Shown one piece after another: positions 38,026 to 46,564 of a DNA stretch of 64,000 nucleotides. Numbering within the stretch: the stretch's first letter is position 1; every line of letters starts with the position of its first letter. The position numbers and the translations under genes are program-made. The DNA comes from Clostridiales bacterium (GTDB lineage Bacteria; Bacillota; Clostridia; Oscillospirales; Acutalibacteraceae). The stretch covers positions 45,018 to 109,017 of the forward strand of contig JAHZDE010000006.1 of assembly GCA_019422525.1 (NCBI GenBank). Direction: 5' to 3'. Under the pieces are notes generated by a model, which saw nothing but the letters and a program-made list of their open reading frames with translations, ran no database searches and had not been told where the DNA came from.

Positions 38026-38054
38026 TTGAAATTCAAGAGCAAAAGTGATAAATT
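38026..38054 (+). promoter_or_regulatory. Possible ftsZ promoter
   Basis: TTGAAA at 38026-38031 and TAAATT at 38049-38054 with a 17-bp spacer lie in the 273-bp gap before ftsZ. A GGATAA/TTATCC hairpin follows at 38060-38077. Confidence 0.4.
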
Positions 38055-38142
38055 ATAGAGGATAAGACCTATTATCCAAGTAAGTACAAAATAGTTTTCC
38101 GGGCTTCCCGGGACGTTGAAACATAATAAGGGGGAGACAGCA

Positions 38143-39255
38143 ATGCCTATCGAAATTGACAACCAGATGGACGACGATGTAATCATTAAAGTAATTGGTG
38201 TTGGCGGCGGCGGCGGAAACGCTGTGGACCGGATGGTCGTTAGCGGGGTACAGGGCGTTGAATTCATCAGTATCAATACAGACAGACAGGCACTGAACCG
38301 CTCCAAGGCAACTCAGAAGATTCAAATTGGTGAGAAGATTACCAAGGGTAAGGGCGCTGGCTCCAAACCTGAAGTTGGCCAGAAGGCCGCAGAAGAAAGC
38401 CGGGATGCCATTGCAGCAGCTATTCGCGGTTCTGATATGGTGTTTATTACTGCGGGTATGGGCGGCGGTACCGGTACCGGCGCAGCACCGATTGTGGCCG
38501 AAGTGGCCCGGGATATGGGTGTGCTGACCATTGGCATTGTGACAAAGCCCTTTGCTTTTGAAGGACGGCGGCGTATGGAGCAGGCCGAAAACGGCATTAC
38601 CGCTTTGCGGGAACATGTGGATTCCCTAGTGGTGATTCCCAACGAGCGCCTGAAGCTGGTAAGCGAGCAGCGGATTACCCTGCAGAATGCCTTTATGATT
38701 GCCGATGATGTGCTTCGTCAGGGCGCACAGAGTATTTCCGACCTGATTAAGGTGCCGGGCCTGGTTAACCTGGACTTTGCAGACGTAACATCTGTTATGA
38801 AGGATGCCGGATATGCCCATATGGGCGTGGGCCGTGCTTCCGGTAAGGATAAAGCCGAACTGGCTGCTAAGATGGCTATTTCCAGCCCTCTGCTGGAGAC
38901 TACCATTGACGGCGCTAAGGGCGTGATTATCAACATCACTTCCTCCCCGGACATCAATCTGGACGAGGTGGAAAATGCTTCCGCTATGATTTCTGAGCAG
39001 GCCCATCCCGATGCCACTATTATTTGGGGTACTGCTTTTGATGAGAGCATGGAAGACGAGATGAGTGTAACGGTGATTGCAACTGGTTTTGAAACCCATA
39101 ATGGACCTGCACAGGAACAGGCTCCTGCTGCTGCTCCGGTAAAGGTTTCCGGAACGGCTCCGGGAAAAACCGGTGCCCGTGCTCAGGCTACCCCGGTCGG
39201 GGAAGAAGAGGATTCCGGTTTTACGGATATCATGTCTATTTTTAATAAATATTAA
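38143..39255 (+). CDS. ftsZ: Cell division protein FtsZ
   Basis: The 370-residue tubulin homologue forms the Z ring. It has N-A-V-D-R-M near the start, G-G-G-T-G-T-G at residues 107-113 (GTP binding), and the T7-loop region N-L-D-F-A-D-V. A Pro/Ala-rich linker leads to a C-terminal peptide ([11 protein letters not shown]) of clostridial type that would bind membrane anchors. ATG 38143 follows AAGGGGGAG; an earlier in-frame ATG (38116) lacks a site. A terminator ends the cluster. Confidence 0.96.
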   Translation: MPIEIDNQMDDDVIIKVIGVGGGGGNAVDRMVVSGVQGVEFISINTDRQALNRSKATQKIQIGEKITKGKGAGSKPEVGQKAAEESRDAIAAAIRGSDMVFITAGMGGGTGTGAAPIVAEVARDMGVLTIGIVTKPFAFEGRRRMEQAENGITALREHVDSLVVIPNERLKLVSEQRITLQNAFMIADDVLRQGAQSISDLIKVPGLVNLDFADVTSVMKDAGYAHMGVGRASGKDKAELAAKMAISSPLLETTIDGAKGVIINITSSPDINLDEVENASAMISEQAHPDATIIWGTAFDESMEDEMSVTVIATGFETHNGPAQEQAPAAAPVKVSGTAPGKTGARAQATPVGEEEDSGFTDIMSIFNKY

Positions 39256-39264
39256 GAAATAGCC

Positions 39265-39299
39265 AAAAGCGTCGGCAGATTTTCTGTCGACGCTTTTTT
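39265..39299 (+). terminator. Rho-independent terminator after ftsZ
   Basis: A 14-bp stem (39265-39278 with 39284-39297, one G-T pair) followed by Ts. Confidence 0.9.
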
Positions 39300-39418
39300 A
39301 TTTCGCGCATAGTTCTGGTATGAATTTAGAAAATTGCATGAAATTGTTCTGAATTTGACCTTGTAAGGCGTTTTTAGGCGTTTTTTGCGAAATATTTCAC
39401 TGAATTTCTAAATTGCTC

Positions 39419-39446
39419 TTGCAATCGTCGTTTTTTGTGATATAAT
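39419..39446 (+). promoter_or_regulatory. Promoter of the corA-type gene and its leader
   Basis: TTGCAA at 39419-39424, 16-bp spacer, perfect TATAAT at 39441-39446 preceded by TGA (extended -10). The predicted start is near 39453. Confidence 0.7.
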
Positions 39447-39490
39447 TACCTGTGGTTAATAGTTTCCCTTTGATACAGGAGGTGGCGAAC

Positions 39491-39583
39491 GTGAAACCTG
39501 ACCCGCTCAGTCGATTGAACGGTGAATCAGCTGAAAATTTTGAACAGGTAGAGTCCGCCGCTGAAAGGGCCGGCTGTACCTGA
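39491..39583 (+). CDS. Candidate 30-residue leader peptide upstream of corA, MgtL-like start
   Basis: A GTG at 39491 lies 8-9 bp after a strong AGGAGG and opens a 30-codon frame ending in TGA at 39581-39583. The product begins M-K-P-D-P-L-S-R-L-N and is acidic (six Glu, one Asp). Salmonella MgtL, the leader peptide of the Mg2+ transporter gene mgtA, begins M-E-P-D-P; there the Asp/Pro run destabilises ribosomes when Mg2+ is low and so turns on the transporter gene. The same arrangement here, leader then Mg2+ channel, suggests the same logic. Translation and function are inference. A stable hairpin follows at once. Confidence 0.5.
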   Translation: MKPDPLSRLNGESAENFEQVESAAERAGCT

Positions 39584-39584
39584 T

Positions 39585-39608
39585 ATCCGCGAAGCTGTTT
39601 TCGCGGAT
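39585..39608 (+). promoter_or_regulatory. Hairpin just after the leader frame
   Basis: Perfect 9-bp stem ATCCGCGAA/TTCGCGGAT with a 6-nt loop, starting 1 base after the leader stop codon. No T-run follows, so it is not a simple terminator. Downstream, CTCC (39611-39614) could pair with GGAG in the corA ribosome site (39624-39627), which offers a way to close translation. Confidence 0.5.
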
Positions 39609-39640
39609 GACTCCCAAGTAAATAAGGAGAGGTGCGCGAA

Positions 39641-40564
39641 ATGGTATCCTATTACAAGACGATCGAGGGCTTTATTTGCCCGCTGGAAGCGTATGAGCCC
39701 GGCTGCTGGATTAACTGCATTGCCCCCAGTGAAGAGGAAGTAAACAGCCTGATTCAGGAATTCTCCATTGAACCGGATTTTTTCCGGGCAGCCATGGATG
39801 AAGAGGAATCTTCTCACTTGGACAGCGAAGATGGCAACACACTGGTTATTCTGGACATTCCTGTGGTGGAACTGGAGGACGAGCAGCTGACTTATTATAC
39901 CCGGCCTTTGGGAATTATTTTGACGGAGAAAAATGTTATTACAGTTTCTCTCCACGAAAACCCGATTCTGGACGAGTTTGCAGAAGGGCTGGTTAAAAAC
40001 GTTAAGACCAATTTGAAAACCCATTTTACCCTGCATTTGATGCTTCGCATTGCCGGTCGGTATTTGCAGTATTTGAAGCAGATTGATAAAATCAGCAATC
40101 AGGTGGAAAGAGAACTCCGTAAGTCCATGAAAAACGCTGAGCTGATTCAGCTTCTGGAAGTGGAGAAGTCGCTGATGTATTTTTCTTCTTCCCTCAAAGC
40201 CAACGAGATCACTATTGAGAAGATTATGCGTGGACGGGCTATCCGCCTGTACGAAGAAGACCAGGACTTGCTGGAAGATGTTTTGATCGAAATTAAGCAG
40301 GCTATTGAAATGGCCAGTATTCATTTGAATATTTTGTCGGGAACGATGGATGCATTTGCTTCTATTATTTCCAACAATTTGAACATTGTAATGAAGGTGT
40401 TAGCCTCTATTACTTTGATTATTTCTATCCCCACCGTTATTTCGGGTATTTATGGTATGAATGTGGACCACTTACCCTTTGCGAATTTCTGGTTCCCAGT
40501 GACCATTGCGTTGGTGCTGATGGCCGCGGCGTTTGGAATTCTGAAAAAGAAGCAGATGATTTGA
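39641..40564 (+). CDS. corA: CorA-type Mg2+/divalent cation channel
   Basis: A 307-residue member of the CorA family. The long cytoplasmic part is acidic and helical; the last ~65 residues hold two membrane helices joined by the selectivity motif Y-G-M-N at 271-274. AAGGAGAGG sits 9 bp before ATG 39641. The protein forms a pentameric channel that brings Mg2+ (or Co2+) into the cell, closed by Mg2+ binding to the cytoplasmic domain. The leader upstream suggests an added layer of Mg2+ control of expression. A CorA homologue without transport function (as in some YfjQ proteins) cannot be excluded. Confidence 0.9.
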   Translation: MVSYYKTIEGFICPLEAYEPGCWINCIAPSEEEVNSLIQEFSIEPDFFRAAMDEEESSHLDSEDGNTLVILDIPVVELEDEQLTYYTRPLGIILTEKNVITVSLHENPILDEFAEGLVKNVKTNLKTHFTLHLMLRIAGRYLQYLKQIDKISNQVERELRKSMKNAELIQLLEVEKSLMYFSSSLKANEITIEKIMRGRAIRLYEEDQDLLEDVLIEIKQAIEMASIHLNILSGTMDAFASIISNNLNIVMKVLASITLIISIPTVISGIYGMNVDHLPFANFWFPVTIALVLMAAAFGILKKKQMI

Positions 40565-40594
40565 CGAAAAAAGCCAACTGCTTTTGGATATGAA

Positions 40595-40626
40595 AAACCC
40601 CCTGTCGGATTTTCCGGCGGGGGTTT
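40595..40626 (+). terminator. Terminator after corA
   Basis: An AAACCCCC/GGGGGTTT stem with further C-G pairs around an ATTTT loop. The T-run after it is weak. Confidence 0.65.
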
Positions 40627-40663
40627 CAGTTTATAGAGAGCTTTGAAACAAAAAAGTATTCCG

Positions 40664-40703
40664 AATCAAAAATAAATGCCCCTACTGATTTCCAGCAGGG
40701 GCA
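40664..40703 (-). terminator. Terminator of the HAD phosphatase gene
   Basis: Read on the minus strand, TGCCCCTGCTGG pairs with CAGTAGGGGCA around an AAAT loop, followed by TTTATTTTT. Confidence 0.75.
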
Positions 40704-40720
40704 AATGCTTTTATGATGGT

Positions 40721-41368
40721 TTATTGGGAACACAGCTCTTCAGCCAATGCGGGAATTTCCACCGGTGTGCGGACGGTATGGGGCACATCTTCCATTTCGG
40801 TGGGACGGAATCCATAGCGACAGCCGATAAAGGGAATGTTGTTTGCCTCGGCAGCTTTCTTGTCATAAATGGTATCGCCCACCATCACGGCGGCAGAATG
40901 AGGAATTCGGTTGAGGAGAGAGGCAAGGCTCTGGGCTTTTTCGGTGCAGCCCTTTTCCAACGGCTGGATATAATCGATTTGATGCATCAGCCCGGTAGCG
41001 TTGAGCACCATGGAAATATATCGAAAAGAGGAATTGGAGCATACAGCAGTTTCCCAACCGTTTTCCCGAAGAACACTGAGCATCTGGCTGCATCCGTCAT
41101 AGGCTGCCGCCAAGTGCATATAATCGTATTCCACTTCGGCTTCCCGCTTCAGATACCGTTGTTTGGTCTGCTCATCGGAGCCGGGAAGAAGGGACTCCAT
41201 ATATTCTTCAGCCGGTGCGCCGAAAAGGGCAGTGATTTTTTCGGGAGATTGGGCCGGCCAACCGAATTCTGTTTGCAGCATCCGGTGTACTTCTACTGCG
41301 AACAGTTCAGTGCGGTTTAAAGTACCATCCAAATCAAAAACTATCAGCTTGGTTGCAGCGCTCATCAT
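40721..41368 (-). CDS. HAD-superfamily phosphatase (phosphoglycolate phosphatase-like)
   Basis: A 215-residue HAD hydrolase. D-L-D-G-T-L-N near the start gives the nucleophile, C-S-N-S-S is motif II, K-G-C-T-E-K carries the motif III lysine, and M-V-G-D-T-I-Y-D is motif IV. The helical cap lies between motif I and motif II. The start at 41368 has AGGAAAGGA upstream on this strand; the open frame continues further up without a site. The substrate is unknown; the Gph/YfnB-type form suggests a small phosphorylated metabolite. A TATAAT at 41479-41474 may be its -10. Confidence 0.85.
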   Translation of the reverse strand: MMSAATKLIVFDLDGTLNRTELFAVEVHRMLQTEFGWPAQSPEKITALFGAPAEEYMESLLPGSDEQTKQRYLKREAEVEYDYMHLAAAYDGCSQMLSVLRENGWETAVCSNSSFRYISMVLNATGLMHQIDYIQPLEKGCTEKAQSLASLLNRIPHSAAVMVGDTIYDKKAAEANNIPFIGCRYGFRPTEMEDVPHTVRTPVEIPALAEELCSQ

Positions 41369-41587
41369 GTACAATCCTTTCCTCGCCAAATCATGAATCG
41401 TTTTACTTATTGTAAGAAACGGTATTTCTAACAGCCCGATAAGGGCCAATAACGACTAAATAATCTCAATTTTATTATAGCGTTTTTTGTGGGTTTGAAA
41501 AGGGGGCAAAAAAAAAACTACCTATACAACAAATTCTACAGTTTTGTTATTTTTAACTTGTTAAAAAACACAAAGCTTAGGATTCCT

Positions 41588-41620
41588 TAGCAAGGCAGCT
41601 AAGGGTTTGCTGCCTTGCTA
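41588..41620. other. Perfect inverted repeat overlapping the pcrA promoter
   Basis: TAGCAAGGCAGC (41588-41599) and its exact complement (41609-41620) are separated by 9 bases. The right arm contains the candidate -35 of the helicase gene. It could be an operator or a weak bidirectional terminator in this intergenic region. Confidence 0.5.
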
Positions 41621-41643
41621 TTTCGTTGGAAACAAGGTACAAT
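41615..41643 (+). promoter_or_regulatory. Promoter of the pcrA-like gene
   Basis: TTGCTA at 41615-41620, 17-bp spacer, TACAAT at 41638-41643. Confidence 0.55.
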
Positions 41644-41691
41644 AGGACTGCTGAAAATGGATTCAGGACATTGAGAAAGGATTCGATTGTG

Positions 41692-44082
41692 ATGCCCATG
41701 GAAAATAAAGACGAAATCCTGCGCCTGCGCAGACAGGTGATTGAAAAGGAATATGCCCGAATGAATGACCGCCAGCGGGAGGCAGTGTTTCAAACAGAGG
41801 GGCCGCTGCTGATTTTGGCCGGTGCCGGAAGCGGAAAAACCACGGTGCTGGTGAACCGGATTGCCTGTATGATTCGCTGGGGAAATGCCTGGCACAGTAC
41901 CTGGGTATCCGGCAGCTGTGGGGAAGAAGAAATGGAAGCCTGCCGGGATTTTTTGGAGAGGGGGACCCCTATTCCGAAAGAGCTTCGGAAGAATCTGGCG
42001 GTAAATCCGTGCTTCCCGTGGCGGATTCTGGCCATTACCTTTACCAACAAGGCTGCAGGTGAATTACAGGAGCGGCTGTGCTCCATGCTTGGAGAAGAGG
42101 ACGGAGGCAATATCTGGGCTTCCACGTTCCACTCCACCTGTGCCCGGATTCTCCGGCGGGAAGGGGACCGCCTCGGGTATACCAGTCACTTTACCATTTA
42201 TGATACCGACGATTCCAAGAGACTGATGAAGGATTGTTTAAAAACCCTGAATATTGAAGAAAAAGTGCTGCCGGTACGGGCTGTATTGGGAGAAATTTCC
42301 CGAGCAAAGGATTCTATGATTGGGCCGGAGGAGTTCGAGGAACAGGCCGGAGCGGATTTCCGTCTGTCCCAAATTGCAAAAGCTTATACCCTCTATCAGA
42401 AGCGGCTGAAAGATGCGGACGCCATGGATTTTGACGACTTGATTTTTAAAACGGTGGAGCTGTTTGTGCAGTGCCCTGATGTGTTGGAGAATTATCAAGA
42501 CAAATTCCGGTATCTGATGGTGGACGAGTATCAGGATACCAACCACGCCCAATATCTGTTCATCAAGCTGCTGGCTCAGAAGCACGGGAACCTGTGTGTG
42601 GTGGGCGATGACGACCAGAGTATTTATAAATTCCGGGGCGCCACCATTGAGAATATTATGAGCTTTGAAAAGACCTTCCCAAATGCAAAGGTCATTCGTC
42701 TAGAGCAAAATTACCGCTCGACACAGACCATTCTGGATGCCGCCAACGCGGTGATTTCCCACAATACCCAGCGTAAGGGCAAGGAGCTTTGGACGAATAA
42801 TGGCACCGGAAAGAAAATCGTCTGTCACACTGCCGAAAATGAGCAGGACGAAGCGGTGCAGGTATGCCGCCGGATTGAAGATGAGGTGGCCGAAGGCCGG
42901 AAGTATTCGGACTTTGCCATTCTGTACCGGATGAACTCCCAGTCCAGCAGCTTTGAACGGGCTTTTGTCAAATCGGGCATCCCCTACCGGATTATCGGCG
43001 GCACCCGTTTTTATGAGCGCAAGGAAATTCGGGATATGATTGCCTATCTCAGCGTCATCAACAATCCCGCCGACGAAATCCGCCTGCGCCGGATTATCAA
43101 CACGCCGAAACGGTCCATCGGAGAAAGAACCGTAGCCAATGCCGCCGAAATTTCCCGGATGTTGGGAGAGCCGCTTTTTGATATTTTGTGCCGGGCTGAC
43201 GAATTTGCCGCCCTCAAGCGGGCTTCTGGGAAGCTGCGGGAATTTACTTCCATGATGCAGGAGCTCATCAATGCTTCTAACGATGAAGAGGTTTCACTGG
43301 GGGATTTGTATCAGCTGCTGCTGGAAAAGACCCGGTATGAAGCCTTCTTGAAAGCCGAAAATGATGACCCGGAGGACCGCATCGACAACATTCACGAATT
43401 GGCCACCAACTTGATTCAATATGAAGAAAACAACGGGGAGGAAGCCAGCCTGGGCGGCTTTTTGGAGGAAGTCTCCCTGATGACGGACATTGACAACTAT
43501 GACCAAGCAGCGGATTCGGTGGTTATGATGACCATGCACTCGGCCAAGGGGCTGGAGTTTCCGGTGGTGTTCCTGCCCGGTATGGAAGAGGGCGTATTTC
43601 CGGGAATGCAGTCCATTTACAATCCCGATGAGGTGGAAGAGGAACGCCGGCTTGCTTATGTGGCCATCACCCGGGCTAAAGAGGAGCTGGTGCTGCTTCA
43701 TGCCGATTCCCGTATGATTTTTGGCAGCACTTCCCGAAACAAGGTTTCCCGTTTCCTGGATGAAATCCCGGAGGAACTTTTGGAGCGCAGCCGTACCCGG
43801 GAATGGCGCCGCCCTCAGCCGGCAATGTCTCCCTATCCTGACACAGCCAGTTTTGCTCACAGCGCGGCCATGGCCCGCAGTTTTGGACCGGTTAACCGCG
43901 GGGAATCCACATCCGGTACGGTTTGGAAGGCAGGGGACAGCGTGCTGCACAAGGCTTTTGGCACGGGTGTCATCTTGTCCGTTACCCCCATGGGCAATGA
44001 CAGCTTGCTGGAAATCGCCTTCCAAAAGGTGGGAACCAAAAAGCTGATGGCGAATTTTGCACGGCTGAAAAAGCTGAATTGA
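41692..44082 (+). CDS. pcrA: PcrA/UvrD-type superfamily 1 DNA helicase
   Basis: The 796-residue 3'-to-5' helicase acts in repair and replication restart. Walker A G-A-G-S-G-K-T is at 44-50; D-E-Y-Q-D-T, G-D-D-D-Q-S-I-Y-K-F-R-G-A, Q-N-Y-R-S-T and T-M-H-S-A-K-G-L-E-F are motifs II to V. The end carries the PcrA-type Tudor-like tail (V-L-H-K-A-F-G-T-G-V-I). Between Walker A and motif Ia there are about 50 extra residues (62-110), including W-H-S-T-W-V-S-G-S-C, absent from standard PcrA. ATG 41692 follows GAAAGGA; GTG 41689 is an alternative. Confidence 0.93.
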   Translation: MPMENKDEILRLRRQVIEKEYARMNDRQREAVFQTEGPLLILAGAGSGKTTVLVNRIACMIRWGNAWHSTWVSGSCGEEEMEACRDFLERGTPIPKELRKNLAVNPCFPWRILAITFTNKAAGELQERLCSMLGEEDGGNIWASTFHSTCARILRREGDRLGYTSHFTIYDTDDSKRLMKDCLKTLNIEEKVLPVRAVLGEISRAKDSMIGPEEFEEQAGADFRLSQIAKAYTLYQKRLKDADAMDFDDLIFKTVELFVQCPDVLENYQDKFRYLMVDEYQDTNHAQYLFIKLLAQKHGNLCVVGDDDQSIYKFRGATIENIMSFEKTFPNAKVIRLEQNYRSTQTILDAANAVISHNTQRKGKELWTNNGTGKKIVCHTAENEQDEAVQVCRRIEDEVAEGRKYSDFAILYRMNSQSSSFERAFVKSGIPYRIIGGTRFYERKEIRDMIAYLSVINNPADEIRLRRIINTPKRSIGERTVANAAEISRMLGEPLFDILCRADEFAALKRASGKLREFTSMMQELINASNDEEVSLGDLYQLLLEKTRYEAFLKAENDDPEDRIDNIHELATNLIQYEENNGEEASLGGFLEEVSLMTDIDNYDQAADSVVMMTMHSAKGLEFPVVFLPGMEEGVFPGMQSIYNPDEVEEERRLAYVAITRAKEELVLLHADSRMIFGSTSRNKVSRFLDEIPEELLERSRTREWRRPQPAMSPYPDTASFAHSAAMARSFGPVNRGESTSGTVWKAGDSVLHKAFGTGVILSVTPMGNDSLLEIAFQKVGTKKLMANFARLKKLN

Positions 44083-44113
44083 TAGTAGGTCCCTACAAAA
44101 AGGAGGGAATCCC

Positions 44114-44833
44114 ATGGCCGGATGGAACCCGTGGCACGGCTGCCATAAAATCAGCGAAGGCTGCCAGCACTGCTATGTATACCGCATGGACGCCGAATAT
44201 GGACGGGACAGCAGCCAGGTGTATCAAACCGGGGAATTTACCCTGCCCATACAGAAAAACCGGAAGGGCGACTATAAAATCCCTTCCGGTGAAACGGTAT
44301 ACACTTGTTTTACTTCTGACTTTTTGCTAAAAGATGCCGATGTCTGGCGGCCGCAGGCGTGGGATATGATTCGGGTGCGGCAGGATTTGCAGTTCTTTTT
44401 TGTGACTAAGCGCATTGCAAGGTTTGGGGAATGTCTGCCCTTTGACTGGGGGGACGGTTGGGAGCATGTATTTATCTGCTGTACTGTGGAAAACCAGAAA
44501 CAGGCGGCTATCCGGCTCCCCATCTTTTTGCAGGCGCCCATTCGTCACAAGAGCATTATCTGTGAACCACTTTTGGGGGAAATCAATTTGACCCCATGGC
44601 TGTGCAGCCAAATTGAATCGGTTTCTGTGGGGGGAGAGTCCGGCCCGGATGCCCGGCTGTGCCGGTATGAATGGGTGCGGTCCATTGCCCGCCAGTGCCG
44701 GGAGAAGGGCGTGGCCTTTCATTTTCGTCAGACCGGCGCACTATTTGAAAAGGACGGGAGAGTATACCGTATTCCCCGGAAACTTCAGTCCTCACAGGCG
44801 AAAAAAGCCGGGCTGGACTATGACGGCAGATAA
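44114..44833 (+). CDS. DUF5131 (phage Gp37/Gp68-like) family protein
   Basis: A 239-residue protein of the DUF5131 family, known from phages and bacterial genomes. It starts W-N-P-W-H-G-C-H-K-I-S-E-G-C-Q-H-C-Y, a Cys-rich motif like a radical-SAM or iron-sulfur binding site, and later has F-F-V-T-K-R, E-P-L-L-G and V-G-G-E-S-G-P-D-A-R, the diagnostic C-terminal signature. AAGGAGG is 8 bp before the ATG. It follows the helicase by 31 bp. The activity of the family is unknown to me. Confidence 0.8.
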   Translation: MAGWNPWHGCHKISEGCQHCYVYRMDAEYGRDSSQVYQTGEFTLPIQKNRKGDYKIPSGETVYTCFTSDFLLKDADVWRPQAWDMIRVRQDLQFFFVTKRIARFGECLPFDWGDGWEHVFICCTVENQKQAAIRLPIFLQAPIRHKSIICEPLLGEINLTPWLCSQIESVSVGGESGPDARLCRYEWVRSIARQCREKGVAFHFRQTGALFEKDGRVYRIPRKLQSSQAKKAGLDYDGR

Positions 44834-45274
44834 TTACCACCGCTTTTCCATGGCCTGATGGGGAATCCCTACTTCGAAAAATCCCTTGCCGATGGGGGTG
44901 TATCCGGCTTTTTCGTAAAATCCTTGAGCTGTTTTTCGCGCATGGAGCACAATGCCCGAAGCGCCTTTTTCCTGTAAAACTTTTTCACAAAACTGTATCA
45001 GCCCCAGACCGATGCCTTTTTTCTGAAAAGCTTCCGCGGTGGCCACCTGTTTCATCCGGTACAGCCCATCAGCTTCCGGAATCAGCAGCAGCGTTGCAAT
45101 CAGCTGCCCATTCTGAAACGCGCCAAAGTGGAGATATTCTTTTTCTTTTCCCAGCGCTTCGTCATACAGGCACAGCCCCAGCGGACGGCGCAGCAGCCGG
45201 TTTCGGAGAATCAGCGCCTGCCCATAGGCATCGCTGCCCCAGTCGTATTGTTCAAACAAAATGGAGAAATCCAT
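44834..45274 (-). CDS. GNAT family N-acetyltransferase (ElaA/YitI-like)
   Basis: A 146-residue acetyltransferase. R-N-x-L-L-R-R-P-L-G-L, then Q-V-A-T-A-E-A-F-Q-K-K-G-I-G is the acetyl-CoA pyrophosphate loop, and L-H-A-R-K-T-A-Q-G-F-Y-E-K-A-G-Y the C-terminal motif. The start at 45274 has GAGGTG upstream. Its stop codon directly abuts the stop of the DUF5131 gene on the other strand (44833/44834), and it starts only 31 bp from the divergent ArsC-like gene. The substrate is unknown. Confidence 0.83.
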   Translation of the reverse strand: MDFSILFEQYDWGSDAYGQALILRNRLLRRPLGLCLYDEALGKEKEYLHFGAFQNGQLIATLLLIPEADGLYRMKQVATAEAFQKKGIGLGLIQFCEKVLQEKGASGIVLHARKTAQGFYEKAGYTPIGKGFFEVGIPHQAMEKRW

Positions 45275-45305
45275 AAAACACCTCATTCTGAAAGGAAGAT
45301 TGAAT

Positions 45306-45659
45306 ATGAATGCTGTTTTTGTCTGTTATCCCAAATGCACCACCTGTAAAAAAGCCAGGACCTGGCTGGAAAACCACGGGATTTCCTTTGAAGAGCGGGA
45401 CATCAAAACCCAGAATCCCACAGAGGAAGAGCTGCGTTTGTGGCATGAGAAAAGCGGGCTGCCTCTCAAGCGCTTTTTCAACACCAGCGGACAGTTGTAC
45501 CGCGCTATGGAGCTTTCCAAAAAGCTGCCGGACATGAGCGAAGATGAGCAATTCGCTTTGCTGGCTTCCGATGGTATGATGGTCAAGCGGCCCATTCTGC
45601 TGGCCGGGGAGAAAGTCCTGGTGGGCTTTAAAGAAGCGGAGTGGGAAAGCCTGCTGTAA
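45306..45659 (+). CDS. ArsC/Spx-family thioredoxin-fold protein
   Basis: A 117-residue protein of the ArsC/Spx/YffB group. C-Y-P-K-C-T-T-C-K-K-A near the start supplies a C-x-x-C redox pair, and L-L-A-S-D-G-M-M-V-K-R-P-I-L is the conserved C-terminal segment. The R-P-I motif and K-R-F-F-N-T-S-G suit the arsenate reductase-like branch more than Spx. No arsenic genes are nearby, so a redox or stress role is possible. AAAGGAAG precedes ATG 45306. Confidence 0.85.
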   Translation: MNAVFVCYPKCTTCKKARTWLENHGISFEERDIKTQNPTEEELRLWHEKSGLPLKRFFNTSGQLYRAMELSKKLPDMSEDEQFALLASDGMMVKRPILLAGEKVLVGFKEAEWESLL

Positions 45660-45662
45660 GGC

Positions 45663-46496
45663 TTATTCCCGGAAATTCTCCCGCAAAAGCCGGATTTCCC
45701 GTGCATATCCGTCGCTGTCGTTAGGAGTTTCCAGCACAAAGGGGAGATGCCGAAGTGCCGGATGGTTGATAATACGGACAAATGCGTCCAGTCCGATAGC
45801 GCCCTGTCCAATTTTTTCGTGACGGTCTTTACGGCTGCCCAGCGGGTTCATGCTGTCGTTGAGATGGACGGCTTTCAGACGGGACAGTCCCACTACCTTG
45901 TCAAACTCTGTCAGCACTTCGTCCAGATGGTTCACAATGTCATAGCCTGCGTCGTGGACGTGGCAGGTATCCAGGCAGACCCCCATTTTTTCCGAAAGCT
46001 TTACCCGGTCGAGAATTTCCCGCAGTTCTTCAAAGCTTCGGCCCACTTCGGTGCCTTTTCCGGCCATGGTTTCCAACAGTACAGTGGTGGTCATGTCTGT
46101 AGTTAAAAGTTCGTTTAAAAGCCCGGCGATCAGCGAAATCCCGGTTTCTGCGCCCTGTCCTACATGGCTGCCGGGATGAAAATTATAAAGCCCGCCAGGC
46201 GTGAACTCCATCCGCTGCAAATCGTCCGCCATAGCCATTCGGGCAAAATCCCGGGTGCGTTCCTCGGCAGAACAGGCGTTGAGGGTATAAGGCGCGTGGG
46301 CAATCACCGGCGCAAAGTGATGCTCGGCGGCAAACTCCAAATAGCGGCTCACGTCTTGGGAATCAATGGCCTTGGCTTTGCTGCCCCGGGGGTTGCGGGT
46401 AAAATACTGAAAGGTGTCGGCATTCAGGCGCACGGCTTCTTTTCCCATGGCCAGAAAGCCTTTGGAAGAGGAAAGATGACATCCGATATGAAGCAT
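45663..46496 (-). CDS. nfo: Endonuclease IV (AP endonuclease)
   Basis: The 277-residue zinc enzyme cuts at abasic sites in base-excision repair. The TIM-barrel metal ligands are seen in [21 protein letters not shown], C-L-D-T-C-H, H-L-N-D-S and D-R-H-E-K-I-G-Q-G, the classic order. AAAGGAG sits upstream of the ATG at 46496. It is convergent with the ArsC-like gene (3 bp between stops). An extended -10 (TGCTATACT) at 46627-46619 on this strand may be its promoter. Confidence 0.95.
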   Translation of the reverse strand: MLHIGCHLSSSKGFLAMGKEAVRLNADTFQYFTRNPRGSKAKAIDSQDVSRYLEFAAEHHFAPVIAHAPYTLNACSAEERTRDFARMAMADDLQRMEFTPGGLYNFHPGSHVGQGAETGISLIAGLLNELLTTDMTTTVLLETMAGKGTEVGRSFEELREILDRVKLSEKMGVCLDTCHVHDAGYDIVNHLDEVLTEFDKVVGLSRLKAVHLNDSMNPLGSRKDRHEKIGQGAIGLDAFVRIINHPALRHLPFVLETPNDSDGYAREIRLLRENFRE

Positions 46497-46542
46497 GATA
46501 TTTCTCCTTTGTCGTTTTATTGTGATAAATCCTGAAACACAA

Positions 46543-46564
46543 TACCGCTGACTTTATGGCGGTA
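46543..46564. other. Small inverted repeat in the nfo leader
   Basis: TACCGC and GCGGTA flank 10 bases within the 325-bp nfo-ctsR interval. The rest of this interval holds the two divergent promoters and no gene. Confidence 0.3.

Noticed and set aside
39453..39640. M-box or other known Mg2+ riboswitch before corA
   Set aside because: The conserved M-box core is not visible, and the region is better explained by a short coding frame plus hairpin.
40676..41320. Plus-strand open frame opposite the HAD phosphatase gene
   Set aside because: The minus strand carries all four HAD motifs and a ribosome site; the plus frame has neither.
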